From contig NZ_JARVRX010000006.1 of NCBI RefSeq assembly GCF_030209435.1, positions 61,837 to 125,836 of the forward strand: a DNA stretch of 64,000 nucleotides, written 5' to 3'. Shown piece after piece: positions 16,160 to 24,305 of this stretch; position 1 is the first letter of the stretch; each line of letters opens with the position of its first letter. A program made the translations under genes and the position numbers. The notes under the pieces are model-generated. The model ran no database searches, had not been told where the DNA came from, and worked only from the letters and a program-made list of their open reading frames with translations. This DNA is from Mycolicibacterium sp. lyk4-40-TYG-92. Lineage in GTDB: Bacteria > Actinomycetota > Actinomycetes > Mycobacteriales > Mycobacteriaceae.

Positions 16160-16837
16160 ATGGCAATCGAACTGATGGCGGCGCCACGAAGTGCGGACGA
16201 GACAGCGGAATGTGTCGAGCCCGTGCCCGACGAGGCCGCGGCACCCGGCGTGACTGTCCACCTGCCGGTGTTGCTGGTGGGTCTGCGCTGGCTTTTCGAC
16301 ACCGAGCAACCGGCGGGCGCGGTCCAGTGCCCCGCCGGGGACACCCTGCCTTCGGTGGGCGGACGAGCTTTCCGGTTCATTCCAGCCGACCGCGACGGCC
16401 GGGCGGCCCTGGGCATCGCGGTGACCACCGGCATCGCCGGCGACGCGATCGGCGGCCATGAGGCGGCCGACTTCATCGACCTGCTCGAGGGCATGGGCGA
16501 AGAGGTTCTCGCCATCAATTCCGTCGCGGCGGGTGCGTTCTACGTGCTGACCTTGGCGCGACCCGCGCATCCGACGTTGCGGAGCGCGGTCGTTCGTTAC
16601 CGCGCCCAGCGCCGCGCCGACTCCGTCGCCTCCCCCTTCGGCCCGGCGCCGCATTCCAATGACGTCAGCCCGGTGAGCGCAACGGACCTGCAGCGACAGC
16701 TGGCCACGAGATCTGCCGAGCAGGACAGTGAGCCATTGCCCAGCGACACCGGCGGCGTGCACTGGATGGACCGCTTCGGCTTCGCGACGCCCGCAGCGCT
16801 CCCGGGCACCGAGCCGTGTCTGGCCATGCAGGCCTGA
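16160..16837 (+). CDS. Hypothetical protein, probable SigF regulon member
   Basis: 225 aa, soluble, not recognised. The middle (TVHLPVLLVGLRWLFDTEQ, then GRAFRFIPADRDGRAALGIAV and DFIDLLEGMGEEVLAINSV) looks like a mixed alpha/beta fold; the last 60 residues are Pro/Ser-rich and probably disordered. ATG 16160 has AAAGGA 7 nt upstream; a TTG in frame at 16136 precedes that ribosome site and is rejected. The gene stands alone between a terminator and the convergent receiver gene. Its clear SigF-type promoter and its place in the partner-switching cluster suggest a role in, or under, the general stress response. Confidence 0.75.
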   Translation: MAIELMAAPRSADETAECVEPVPDEAAAPGVTVHLPVLLVGLRWLFDTEQPAGAVQCPAGDTLPSVGGRAFRFIPADRDGRAALGIAVTTGIAGDAIGGHEAADFIDLLEGMGEEVLAINSVAAGAFYVLTLARPAHPTLRSAVVRYRAQRRADSVASPFGPAPHSNDVSPVSATDLQRQLATRSAEQDSEPLPSDTGGVHWMDRFGFATPAALPGTEPCLAMQA

Positions 16838-16855
16838 TGACCGAGCCGACCGCCG

Positions 16856-17302
16856 TCAGGCCCGCGGCAGCCGGACCACCTGAACGAAGAAATCGTCAAT
16901 CTGGCGTACCGCGCTCAGAAACTGCTCGAGATCGACAGGCTTGGTCACGTAGGCGTTGGCATGCAGTTTGTAGCTACGCAAGATGTCTTCCTGCGCCGAC
17001 GACGTGGTGAGCACGACGATGGGGATGTCGCACAGTTCGACGTCCGACTTGACCTTCTCGAGCAACTGCCGACCGTCGTACTTGGGCAGATTCAGGTCGA
17101 GCAGGATCAGGTCCGGTCGCGGCGCGCCCACATGGGCACCGCGCCGATAGAGGAAGTCGAGGCCCTCCTCACCATCGTGGGCGATATGCAGAACGTTCTT
17201 GATCTTGTTGTCGGCGAAGGCTTCCCGGGTGATCAACTGATCGCCGGGATCGTCCTCGATCAACAGAATGTCGATCGCCCTGTTGTCGCGCGGCACGGTC
17301 AC
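16856..17302 (-). CDS. Stand-alone receiver protein (Rcp1-type), copy 2
   Basis: 148 aa, exactly the length of the receiver at 10439-10885 and about four-fifths identical to it. The stretches ITREAFADNKIKN, LDLNLPKYDGRQLLE and LRSYKLHANAYVTKPVDL are shared almost unchanged. All receiver residues are present (EDDPGD, phospho-Asp in ILLDLNLP, TTSS, TKP). GTG 17302 has GGGGAAGG 7 nt upstream and matches the length of copy 1; GTG 17308 is too close to that site. No kinase gene adjoins it, so it probably competes for, or extends, phosphate flow from the kinase at 10882-12459. Confidence 0.9.
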   Translation of the reverse strand: MTVPRDNRAIDILLIEDDPGDQLITREAFADNKIKNVLHIAHDGEEGLDFLYRRGAHVGAPRPDLILLDLNLPKYDGRQLLEKVKSDVELCDIPIVVLTTSSAQEDILRSYKLHANAYVTKPVDLEQFLSAVRQIDDFFVQVVRLPRA

Positions 17303-17448
17303 GTGCACACCTTCCCCACCTACACGTAGATGACGTTCGATCCATCGTCCGGCCGCGCCGGGACTGTGAGTACACGGCGGGTTCGGCTATTCACCTGCGG
17401 TGCGCACCGACAGTCTCCTGCCTTGCCACACGTCCCCGACCACCATCA

Positions 17449-17463
17449 GTTTACATTGTAAAC
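17449..17463. promoter_or_regulatory. GTTTACA-N1-TGTAAAC palindrome
   Basis: Perfect 15-bp palindrome, 38 bp past the stop of the TetR gene and 147 bp upstream of the receiver GTG. The form is typical of TetR operators. Since it lies downstream of the tetR gene, the receiver gene is the natural target. Confidence 0.6.
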
Positions 17464-17500
17464 AGGGGCGCTGACCACGAGCCTCCCGTCGTGCGCCCGC

Positions 17501-18253
17501 TCAGTGGCGCGGCAAATTCGATTCGAGCCGATCCAAAAGCGCTTCGAGCGCTTCTTCGAACTCGACGTCGCCGTAGTCTTCCGATAACAGGGGTTGCAGT
17601 CGCTGCAGCTGCGGATAATCCGACAGCTTGGCCCGCGGGCGGTCGGCTTCCTCGAGGATCGCTTCGGCAGGACTCAGCTGGGCGCCGCGGGCCGACACCT
17701 CCAGCAAGAGCTGTCCGACCAAGAATGTGGTGTACGTGCGATATGCCGCCACCGCCGCGGCATCGTCGAACCCGTACGAAAGCAAGGTATCGAGGAAGCT
17801 CTCCATCCAGCGCAAGCTGCGCAGCGGCGGCCGCACCCAAGGTGCCTCCGGCGCCTGCGTGGCCACCAGTGGGAAGAGTTCGGGATGCTGCAGCGCAATC
17901 TGACGCACCCCGTGGGCAAGGCGGATCAGATAGTCCTGCCAGCCGTCTTCCTGCCGGCGTGCCGCCAGCTGCTCGGCGTACAAACGGTCGACGACATGGT
18001 CGACCACACCGGTCAGCAGGTCTCCCCTGCCGTGGACGTACCGGTACAGGGCCATCGCCTCCACACCGCAGGCCGCGCCCAAGCGGCGCATGGTGAGCTT
18101 GTCCAGCCCATGCTGGTCGATGAACTCGATCGCGGTGTCCAGGATGAACTCGCGGGACAGCGACGCCGAGTGGCCATCACGGTGGCCATCAGCGGGCACC
18201 GCATCAGAGTCACCCCCCGCCGAGGGGCCTCCGGAGTCATTGGCTCCCGACAA
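17501..18253 (-). CDS. TetR-family regulator with TetR_C_1-type ligand domain
   Basis: 250 aa. A disordered 30-residue N-terminus precedes the helix-turn-helix (REFILDTAIEFIDQHGLDKL, LGAACGVEAMALYRYVHGRGDLL). The C-terminal domain has the TetR/TetR_C_1 look (PEAPWVRPPLRSLRWMESFLDTL, AAYRTYTTFLVGQLLLEV). TTG 18253 is supported by GGGAGG 8 nt upstream. It lies downstream of glgX on the same strand. A perfect 15-bp palindrome just past its stop is the best operator candidate, which would make the receiver gene at 16856 its target. The ligand is unknown. Confidence 0.88.
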   Translation of the reverse strand: MSGANDSGGPSAGGDSDAVPADGHRDGHSASLSREFILDTAIEFIDQHGLDKLTMRRLGAACGVEAMALYRYVHGRGDLLTGVVDHVVDRLYAEQLAARRQEDGWQDYLIRLAHGVRQIALQHPELFPLVATQAPEAPWVRPPLRSLRWMESFLDTLLSYGFDDAAAVAAYRTYTTFLVGQLLLEVSARGAQLSPAEAILEEADRPRAKLSDYPQLQRLQPLLSEDYGDVEFEEALEALLDRLESNLPRH

Positions 18254-18350
18254 TGTGCCGACCTCCCAGTCCTGGATGAATCCGGGCTCAACGCTAGCTG
18301 CAGAAGGGAACGAAATGGTGGAGCGTCACCGCGGGCAACATTTGCCGGTG

Positions 18351-20504
18351 TCAGGAAACGGTTCGAAACACCGTGAGCGCACGGCCTTCCACCGTCACGG
18401 CGGCCTCCGCTCCCAACGGCGTGGTGTCGGCGTCCACAGTCGCCAGACCACTGGCAGTGTCGAGCACCAGTTGCCATCCCGAACCGAATTGCTCTGGCGG
18501 CAGCGTGAATTCGATAGCTTCGTGGTGAGCGTTGAAACACAGGACGAACGAGTCGTCGACGACCCGTTGTCCACGCTCATCCAGGTCCGGTATGCCCTGT
18601 CCGTTGAGGTACACCGCAACGGACTTGCCGAAGGCGGTGTTCCAGTCGTCGTCGGTCATCTCCGAGCCACTCGGGGTGAAGAAGGCGACGTCCGGGACAT
18701 CCTGCGACCCCCGCGCTCGCACGGGCCGACCGGTGAAGAAGCGGCGCCGCCGAAAAATCGGGTGCGCGGTGCGGATTGCGGCGACGCCGCCGACGAACGC
18801 CGTCAACTCGGTGTCCGCGGATTCCCAGTCGACCCAGGTGATTTCGTTGTCCTGGCAGTAGCCGTTGTTGTTTCCCCCTTGCGTGCGGCCCAGTTCATCG
18901 CCGTGCGAAATCATGGGCACGCCCTGGCTCAGCAGAGTCGTGGCCAGAAAATTGCGCTGCTGGCGGCGGCGCAATGTCTCGATGTCGGGATCGTCGGTCG
19001 GGCCTTCCACGCCGCAGTTCCAGGACCGGTTGTTCGATTCGCCATCGGCGTTGTCGTCACCGTTGGCCTCGTTGTGTTTCTCGTTGTAGGACACCAGGTC
19101 CCGCAGGGTGAAACCGTCATGTGCCGTCACGAAATTGATCGAGGCGACCGGCCGGCGTGAGGTGTGCTCATAGAGGTCCGCCGATCCCGTGAGCCGCGAC
19201 GCGAACTCGCCCAGGGTGGACTCCTCACCGCGCCAGAAGTCACGTACGGCGTCGCGGTACTTACCGTTCCATTCCGTCCACTGCGGCGGGAAGTTCCCGA
19301 CCTGATAGCCACCGGGCCCGACATCCCACGGCTCGGCGATCAGTTTGACCTGGCTGATGACGGGATCCTGCTGGACCATCTCGAAGAACGTCGAGAGCCG
19401 GTCCACGTCGTAGAACTCGCGTGCCAGCGTCGATGCCAAATCGAATCGGAAACCGTCGACATGCATCTCGGTCACCCAGTAGCGCAACGAATCCATGATG
19501 AGCTGCAGCGCGTGCGGGTGACCGGCATTGAGACTGTTGCCCGTGCCCGTGTAGTCCATGTAGAACTTCTGCTCCCCGTCGACCAGCCGGTAGTAGGCGG
19601 CATTGTCGATCCCCCGGAAGGACAGCGTCGGACCCAGATGATTGCCTTCCGCGGTGTGGTTGTAGACCACATCGAGGATCACCTCGATGTCTGCCTGGTG
19701 CAGGTCGCGGACCATGGCCTTGAACTCCTGCACCTGCCCACCGGGCGTCACCCCTGAGGTGTACTTCGGGTCCGGCGCGAAGAACCCGATGGTGTTGTAC
19801 CCCCAGTAATTCGACAGCCCTTTGTCGATCAGCACGGAGTCGTTGGCGAAGTGGTGCACCGGCATCAACTCGACGGCGGTCACACCCAGGCTCTTCAGAT
19901 GTTCGATTATCGCGGGATGCGCGATGCCCGCGTACGTGCCGCGGTCGCGTTCGGGAACATCGGGGTGAAGCTGCGTCAGCCCCTTCACGTGGGTCTCGTA
20001 GATCACCGAATCGGCGTACGCGCGCTGTGGCGGGCGGTCCGTCCCCCAGTCGAAGTAGGGGTTGATCACCACCGACTTGGGCATGCGAGCTGCCGAGTCA
20101 TCGTCGTTACGACTGTCTTCGTCACCAAAGTTGTATCCGAAGAGAGTTTGGTCCCAACGGAATTCACCATCGATCGCTTTGGCGTAGGGATCGATCAGCA
20201 GCTTGTTCGGGTTGCAGCGCTGCCCCGCGGCCGGGTCGTAGGGCCCATGGACCCGATAGCCGTAGTGCTGTCCAGGAACGACATCAGGCAGGAATCCGTG
20301 CCAGATGAATCCGTCGACTTCCGGCAGTACGACCCGCGTTTCGGTGTCATCGTCGTCGAACAGGCAGAGTTCTACACGCTCTGCGGCCTCGCTGAAGACG
20401 GCGAAGTTCGTTCCGACACCGTCATACGTCGCGCCGAGTGGGTAGGCCTTACCCGGCCATACCTCGGTGCGACGGTTGTCCTCCGCTCCGGCGGACTCTG
20501 TCAT
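18351..20504 (-). CDS. glgX: Glycogen debranching enzyme GlgX/TreX
   Basis: 717 aa GH13 isoamylase-type enzyme hydrolysing alpha-1,6 branches of glycogen limit dextrins. An N-terminal CBM48-like domain (PLGATYDGVGTNFAVFSEAAERVEL) is followed by the catalytic barrel. The nucleophile Asp is in DGFRFDLAST (near residue 355), the acid/base Glu in LIAEPWDVGPGGY (near 391) and the transition-state Asp in FVTAHDGFTL (near 463). ATG 20504 has GAGGAG 5 nt upstream; the longer frame has no such site. It lies alone, divergent from a SigF-type promoter. Glycogen turnover and stress adaptation are commonly linked in mycobacteria, but no trehalose genes adjoin it. Confidence 0.95.
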   Translation of the reverse strand: MTESAGAEDNRRTEVWPGKAYPLGATYDGVGTNFAVFSEAAERVELCLFDDDDTETRVVLPEVDGFIWHGFLPDVVPGQHYGYRVHGPYDPAAGQRCNPNKLLIDPYAKAIDGEFRWDQTLFGYNFGDEDSRNDDDSAARMPKSVVINPYFDWGTDRPPQRAYADSVIYETHVKGLTQLHPDVPERDRGTYAGIAHPAIIEHLKSLGVTAVELMPVHHFANDSVLIDKGLSNYWGYNTIGFFAPDPKYTSGVTPGGQVQEFKAMVRDLHQADIEVILDVVYNHTAEGNHLGPTLSFRGIDNAAYYRLVDGEQKFYMDYTGTGNSLNAGHPHALQLIMDSLRYWVTEMHVDGFRFDLASTLAREFYDVDRLSTFFEMVQQDPVISQVKLIAEPWDVGPGGYQVGNFPPQWTEWNGKYRDAVRDFWRGEESTLGEFASRLTGSADLYEHTSRRPVASINFVTAHDGFTLRDLVSYNEKHNEANGDDNADGESNNRSWNCGVEGPTDDPDIETLRRRQQRNFLATTLLSQGVPMISHGDELGRTQGGNNNGYCQDNEITWVDWESADTELTAFVGGVAAIRTAHPIFRRRRFFTGRPVRARGSQDVPDVAFFTPSGSEMTDDDWNTAFGKSVAVYLNGQGIPDLDERGQRVVDDSFVLCFNAHHEAIEFTLPPEQFGSGWQLVLDTASGLATVDADTTPLGAEAAVTVEGRALTVFRTVS

Positions 20505-20591
20505 GTGCTCTCCTCGAGCAAGAGGGATTGGGTGGGAGGGATAGCCCGGATCAGCGCCATCCAATCATCGCGGCGGTCGGATTGCACGGCC

Positions 20592-20618
20592 GGTTTGACC
20601 CGGCAACGACGTGGGTAC
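20592..20618 (+). promoter_or_regulatory. SigF-type promoter of the second DUF6131-like gene
   Basis: GGTTT, 16 nt, GGGTAC: the best match to the mycobacterial SigF consensus in the window. Expected start is near 20625, about 50 nt before ATG 20675. It probably also serves the AI-2E family gene 38 bp downstream. Confidence 0.8.
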
Positions 20619-20674
20619 CTGTAATCCGCCGGCATTGACGAACACGTCAACGCCCTGAGCGAGGAGCGCAGCAC

Positions 20675-20830
20675 ATGATCATCTTGGGCATTATCTTGCT
20701 TGTTCTGGGATACGCCTTGGCCGTACCGATTCTCGAGACCATCGGTGCGATCTTGGTCGTGATCGGTGCGGTCCTGTGGATCCTGGGCGCCGTCGGACGG
20801 CCGGTCGCGGGACGCAAGGTCTGGTTCTAG
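20675..20830 (+). CDS. Small membrane protein, DUF6131-like, copy 2
   Basis: 51 aa with two hydrophobic helices (MIILGIILLVLGYALAV and IGAILVVIGAVLWILGAV) and a basic C-terminal GRPVAGRKVWF. It has the same length and layout as the product of 15250-15405. ATG 20675 has GAGGAG 8 nt upstream. A near-consensus SigF-type promoter lies 50-80 bp upstream. The AI-2E family gene follows after 38 bp, so the two are probably one transcript. Function unknown. Confidence 0.88.
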   Translation: MIILGIILLVLGYALAVPILETIGAILVVIGAVLWILGAVGRPVAGRKVWF

Positions 20831-20868
20831 CCGGGCCGTAACCATTCCTGCGCACCGCGGGCACTACG

Positions 20869-22095
20869 GTGACGAGCGCCCGGCCACGCGGTAACCGCGA
20901 ACTACCCGACGAGGCGAAACACGTAGAGACAACGGGCGAGCCCGGCCAGTCGGCGCACCACGACATGGTCGGGCAGCCGCACGGCACTGATGACGAGCCG
21001 ATCGCCGCCGCCGAAGCCGTCGCTGCGGAGATGAAGACCGACGCCCGTCCCCATGGCGAACTGGGCCGACGGTTCGATCGGCACTCGCCCTTCTTCGTCG
21101 GGATGACGGCGGCGGCGGGTGTGGCCGTGACCTACGGCGCCGTGCACATGCTCGTCGCCGCACAGTCGGTACTGGTGCTGATCGGGGTGGCGTTCTTCCT
21201 GGCATTGGGACTGGAACCAGCTGTCTCATGGTTCGTCAACCACCATCTGCCGCGGTGGCTCGCCACCACAACGGTTTTCATCATCTTTCTCGCGTTGATG
21301 GCCGCCTTCGTAGCAGCGGCCATTCCGCCGCTGTCGCAGCAAGCCACCCAACTGATCCATCAGGCGCCGCAGTACATTCAGCAGGCCCAGAGCCACTCGT
21401 CCACGATCGGAAAACTCAACGACCGCTTCCACATTCAGCAGCGGATCACCGACACGATGAACGGATCGGGTGGCTCGATACTCAACGAGATCGTCACCGC
21501 CAGCTCGGCGGTGTTTGCCGCGTTGGCCGATGTGCTGATCGTCATCGTGCTGACCGTGTACTTCCTGATCGACTTCCCGCGCATCCGCGCAACCCTGTAT
21601 CGCCTTGTCCCCCAGACCCGTCGGCCGCGCGCGATCCTCATCGGTGACGACGTCTTTGCCAAGGTCGGCGCCTACGTGCTGGGCAACGTGGCGATATCGG
21701 CGATCGCCGCACTGGCCACCGCGGTGTGGCTGACCGCATTCGATGTGCCCTACCCGCTGCTGCTCGGCATCTTCGTCGGACTTTTCGATCTCGTGCCCGT
21801 CGTCGGCTCGACCATCGCCGGAGTCGTGGTGGCGGCGGTGGCGCTGACGGTGTCCTTACCCGTATGTGTCGCTACCGCAGTCTTTTTCGTCGTATTTCGA
21901 GCTCTTGAGGACTATCTGCTGGTCCCCCGCATCATCGGGCATGCCGTCAAAGTGCCCGCTTTGGTCACCGTGGTCGCGGTGCTCATCGGCGGCGCGCTGC
22001 TCGGCATCGTCGGGGCGCTGGTGGCCATCCCGGTCGCTGCCGGCGTGCAGCTGATCGCTCGCGAGGTGTTGTTCCCGCGTCTGGACGACACCTGA
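20869..22095 (+). CDS. AI-2E family (PerM-type) membrane protein
   Basis: 408 aa. After an acidic hydrophilic N-terminus of about 75 residues come paired helices (FFVGMTAAAGVAVTYGAVHM, LVLIGVAFFLALGLEP). A long soluble loop with IPPLSQQATQLIHQAPQYIQ follows, then the cluster of helices including PYPLLLGIFVGLFDLVPVVG and HAVKVPALVTVVAVLIGGALLG, which is the family signature. Relatives act as autoinducer exporters, Na+/H+ antiporters or cell-division-linked PerM proteins, so no substrate is claimed. GTG 20869 lacks a strong ribosome site and the first 75 residues are uncertain. It follows the SigF-controlled DUF6131 gene by 38 bp. Confidence 0.85.
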   Translation: MTSARPRGNRELPDEAKHVETTGEPGQSAHHDMVGQPHGTDDEPIAAAEAVAAEMKTDARPHGELGRRFDRHSPFFVGMTAAAGVAVTYGAVHMLVAAQSVLVLIGVAFFLALGLEPAVSWFVNHHLPRWLATTTVFIIFLALMAAFVAAAIPPLSQQATQLIHQAPQYIQQAQSHSSTIGKLNDRFHIQQRITDTMNGSGGSILNEIVTASSAVFAALADVLIVIVLTVYFLIDFPRIRATLYRLVPQTRRPRAILIGDDVFAKVGAYVLGNVAISAIAALATAVWLTAFDVPYPLLLGIFVGLFDLVPVVGSTIAGVVVAAVALTVSLPVCVATAVFFVVFRALEDYLLVPRIIGHAVKVPALVTVVAVLIGGALLGIVGALVAIPVAAGVQLIAREVLFPRLDDT

Positions 22096-22156
22096 GCACC
22101 TGATCTCGGCCATCACACGCAACACCTCATTGTCCGGCAGGTCACAACGCTGTGGC

Positions 22157-22182
22157 GTTTCGAGTCGCGGCAGATCGGAAAT
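22157..22182 (+). promoter_or_regulatory. Possible variant SigF box before CsbD copy 2
   Basis: GTTT, 16 nt, GGAAAT, about 70 bp upstream of ATG 22253. The same spacing and similar bases occur before CsbD copy 1. Without that parallel it would not be listed. Confidence 0.35.
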
Positions 22183-22252
22183 TCTCCAAACAGGGCGCGG
22201 CAAAGGGATACCGCTCCTGAATATCCATCCATCAGTACCGGAAGGGCAGACA

Positions 22253-22501
22253 ATGAGCGACAAGCAGAACACCGGACCCGAGGAAGCCGTGCGCGGCGTG
22301 GTGGAAGGTGTGAAAGGCAAGGCGAAGGAAGTCATCGGCACCGTGACGGGCCGCGACGACGTCGTGCGCGAGGGCCAGGCCCAGCAGGACAAGGCCGATG
22401 CGCAGCGCGACGCCGCGAAGAAGGAAGCAGAGGCGGACGCCGCACGCGCCGGAGCCGCAACAGCGGAGAAGCGACAGGAAGCTGAGCAGCAGCGTCGCTG
22501 A
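22253..22501 (+). CDS. CsbD-like stress protein, copy 2
   Basis: 82 aa, the near twin of 15676-15921. MSDKQNTGPEEAVRGVVEGV and the segment GREGQ-type core through DAQRDAAKKEAEADAARAGA match almost residue for residue; divergence is confined to the first few and last 15 residues. It is charged, soluble and helical. ATG 22253 follows GGAAGGG; the open frame upstream to 22130 has no ribosome site. It ends before a 15-bp hairpin. The duplication, with the similarly placed DUF6131 copies, suggests an old segmental duplication of stress genes. Confidence 0.9.
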   Translation: MSDKQNTGPEEAVRGVVEGVKGKAKEVIGTVTGRDDVVREGQAQQDKADAQRDAAKKEAEADAARAGAATAEKRQEAEQQRR

Positions 22502-22508
22502 CTCACCG

Positions 22509-22544
22509 ATTGGCCCAGCCGGGATTCACCCCGGCTGGGCCAAT
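22509..22544 (+). terminator. Terminator after CsbD copy 2
   Basis: Perfect 15-bp stem (arm attggcccagccggg), 6-nt loop, 8 nt after the stop. Confidence 0.88.
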
Positions 22545-22605
22545 TGCTGTGCGCACGTTCATTTTTCGTTGCATTCAGGCAGCTCGCGCGCACCGCGCCA
22601 CAGCG

Positions 22606-23325
22606 TCATTCGACAAGCTTGGTCAGGCAGTACACCCGCTTCGGTGCCGTGAAGACCATCGCCTTAGCCGCAGTGGCACAGGCTGATTCATCGACGCTGC
22701 CATCCACGCGCTGGGCCACCTTGAATACGCCCGTGTGCGAGTTGGCGATCGTCGGAGCCTGCGCGCAGTCGATATTCTTGATGCTCTTACCGGTGAGATC
22801 CAGCGCGTAGCAGTCCCCCTCATGCAGGTTCAGCGCGAAGCACAAGGTCGCAGCCTTCGGGTCATCCTGATTGCTGGTGGCGTAGAAGTACGGACCTTCC
22901 GACGGCGCCTTGCCGTCCGGGCACAGCCCCTTCGAGGTCTCGCCCGCCAATTCGTAGACAGCATCGGATGATTCGCAGCTGGTCGAGGTGAAATGGAACT
23001 TCTCGTAGTCGCCGGTGGTCACGCACTGCCCCGATTTCAGCTGGGTGCCGAAGGCAGTGGTGTGCAGCCCTTTGCGGACCACGTTGGCGACGCCGCCGAT
23101 GACGAACAACACCACAACTACGACCACGACCCACATCCACGGCTTGACCCCCGACTTGCGCGGCGGCGGCGGAAATCCCGGATACATGTTCGGGGCACCG
23201 TAGTTGGGCTGCGGCTGGCCGGCCCAGGGTTGCGGGGTCGGCGCCGGCCAACCTGGCTGCGGTTGCCACGCCGGCTGCCCCGGCGGCGGCGGATCCCATG
23301 GGTTCTGCGGTGGTGGTTGAGTCAT
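22606..23325 (-). CDS. Pro-rich single-pass membrane protein with LppU-like extracellular Cys domain
   Basis: 239 aa. Residues 1-60 are Pro/Gln/Gly-rich (PPPQNPWDPPPPG), presumably cytoplasmic. One membrane helix follows (VKPWMWVVVVVVVLFVIGG), then an extracytoplasmic domain of about 155 residues. Seven to eight cysteines in it are spaced as SGQCVTTGDYE, STSCESSDAVYEL, GLCPDGKAP, ATLCFALNLHEGDCYAL and IDCAQAPT. That pattern resembles LppU/SCO3897-type proteins, although the N-terminus here is a membrane anchor rather than a lipobox. ATG 23325 lies 7 bp after the DUF732 stop, so the two secreted products are one operon. Function unknown. Confidence 0.75.
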   Translation of the reverse strand: MTQPPPQNPWDPPPPGQPAWQPQPGWPAPTPQPWAGQPQPNYGAPNMYPGFPPPPRKSGVKPWMWVVVVVVVLFVIGGVANVVRKGLHTTAFGTQLKSGQCVTTGDYEKFHFTSTSCESSDAVYELAGETSKGLCPDGKAPSEGPYFYATSNQDDPKAATLCFALNLHEGDCYALDLTGKSIKNIDCAQAPTIANSHTGVFKVAQRVDGSVDESACATAAKAMVFTAPKRVYCLTKLVE

Positions 23326-23332
23326 GCGCTGG

Positions 23333-23659
23333 TCAGTTCGGGGCCGACGTGCACAAGATGCCGTGCGCAGCCTTCGCGAGCGCACCGGTGGGGCCCGCAT
23401 CCGCGCCGTACTGCCCGGCGAGCGCGCCGACGACGTCGGACCGCGACTGGCCGCTGAACGCCATCTGGCACGCCTGCAACCCGGCCTGCAGAACCGCGTC
23501 GTCATCACCAGGGAAGCCCGCATTGCGGGCCTGGTTGATGAACCGCTGCTGTTCCGGTGTGAACGGCAGGGGCCACGCCGATGCGGTCCCCGCACCCGCG
23601 ACGGACAATGCCGAGAGCGCGGCTACCGCGCCGGCAATCAGGCGAATCTTTACGGACAT
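23333..23659 (-). CDS. Secreted DUF732 protein
   Basis: 108 aa. A Sec signal peptide (MSVKIRLIAGAVAALSALSV, cleavage near ASA-WPLP) is followed by the DUF732 domain: FTPEQQRFINQARNAGFPGDDDAVLQAG, the conserved Cys in LQACQMA, and a C-terminal Cys in HGILCTSA that probably forms a disulphide with it. ATG 23659 has GGGGGAG 4 nt upstream. Many DUF732 proteins occur in mycobacteria, exported and of unknown function. This one is upstream of and co-oriented with the LppU-like gene. Another member lies in the MmpL locus at 33434-33805. Confidence 0.9.
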   Translation of the reverse strand: MSVKIRLIAGAVAALSALSVAGAGTASAWPLPFTPEQQRFINQARNAGFPGDDDAVLQAGLQACQMAFSGQSRSDVVGALAGQYGADAGPTGALAKAAHGILCTSAPN

Positions 23660-23825
23660 TTCTCTCCCCCAGGGTGTCTGATCCCGCCGATCGCGGAACG
23701 TCAACATGAATGAGCCTAATGCTCGCTACGGGCGACGCCAGTCCCATATCCATCCGCCGAACGAAGACGCAACTCGACGGCGTCCGGCCGAGTTACGCCT
23801 TCCCGGAAGGTGCTGCGCCCGTTGT

Positions 23826-24287
23826 CTACCGGAGCGGAAGTTCGACTCCTCGATCACGCTCGGGCCGCGGGCCGAAGATACGCCGATCCCCCTCGCTGAT
23901 TCGGACGTCGTTGATGCTCGCCTCGCGTCGTTCCATCAAACCGTCCGCGTCGAACTGCCAGAGCTCATTGCCGTAGCTGCGCCACCACTGGCCCGCGGCG
24001 TCGTGCCACTCGTACTGGAACCGCACGGCCATGCGGTTCCCACGGAACCCCCACAGCGCCTTGCGCAGGGCATAGTCCAGTTCGCGCTCCCACTTGGCGG
24101 TCAGGAACTGGACGATTTCCTCGCGACCGGTGACGAACACGTCCCGGTTACGCCAGACCGAGTCAGGCGTGTACGCCAGGGCGACGCGCTGCGGGTCGCG
24201 GGTGTTCCAGGCATCCTCGGCCGCTTGCACCTTCTGGAGTGCGGTTTCTGTCGTGAACGGCGGGACGGGCGGGCGCTGTTCGGTCAT
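23826..24287 (-). CDS. DUF1348 (NTF2/SnoaL-like) protein
   Basis: 153 aa. The motifs [45 protein letters not shown] and [19 protein letters not shown] are those of DUF1348, a SnoaL-like cone-fold family. Start 24287 has GGAG 6 nt upstream; ATG 24299 has none. It is divergent from a TetR gene with two operators between them, so it is very probably that repressor's target. Members are uncharacterised small-molecule-binding or isomerase-type proteins. Confidence 0.88.
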   Translation of the reverse strand: MTEQRPPVPPFTTETALQKVQAAEDAWNTRDPQRVALAYTPDSVWRNRDVFVTGREEIVQFLTAKWERELDYALRKALWGFRGNRMAVRFQYEWHDAAGQWWRSYGNELWQFDADGLMERREASINDVRISEGDRRIFGPRPERDRGVELPLR

Positions 24288-24305
24288 GTCTTGCTCCATT
24301 CTATT

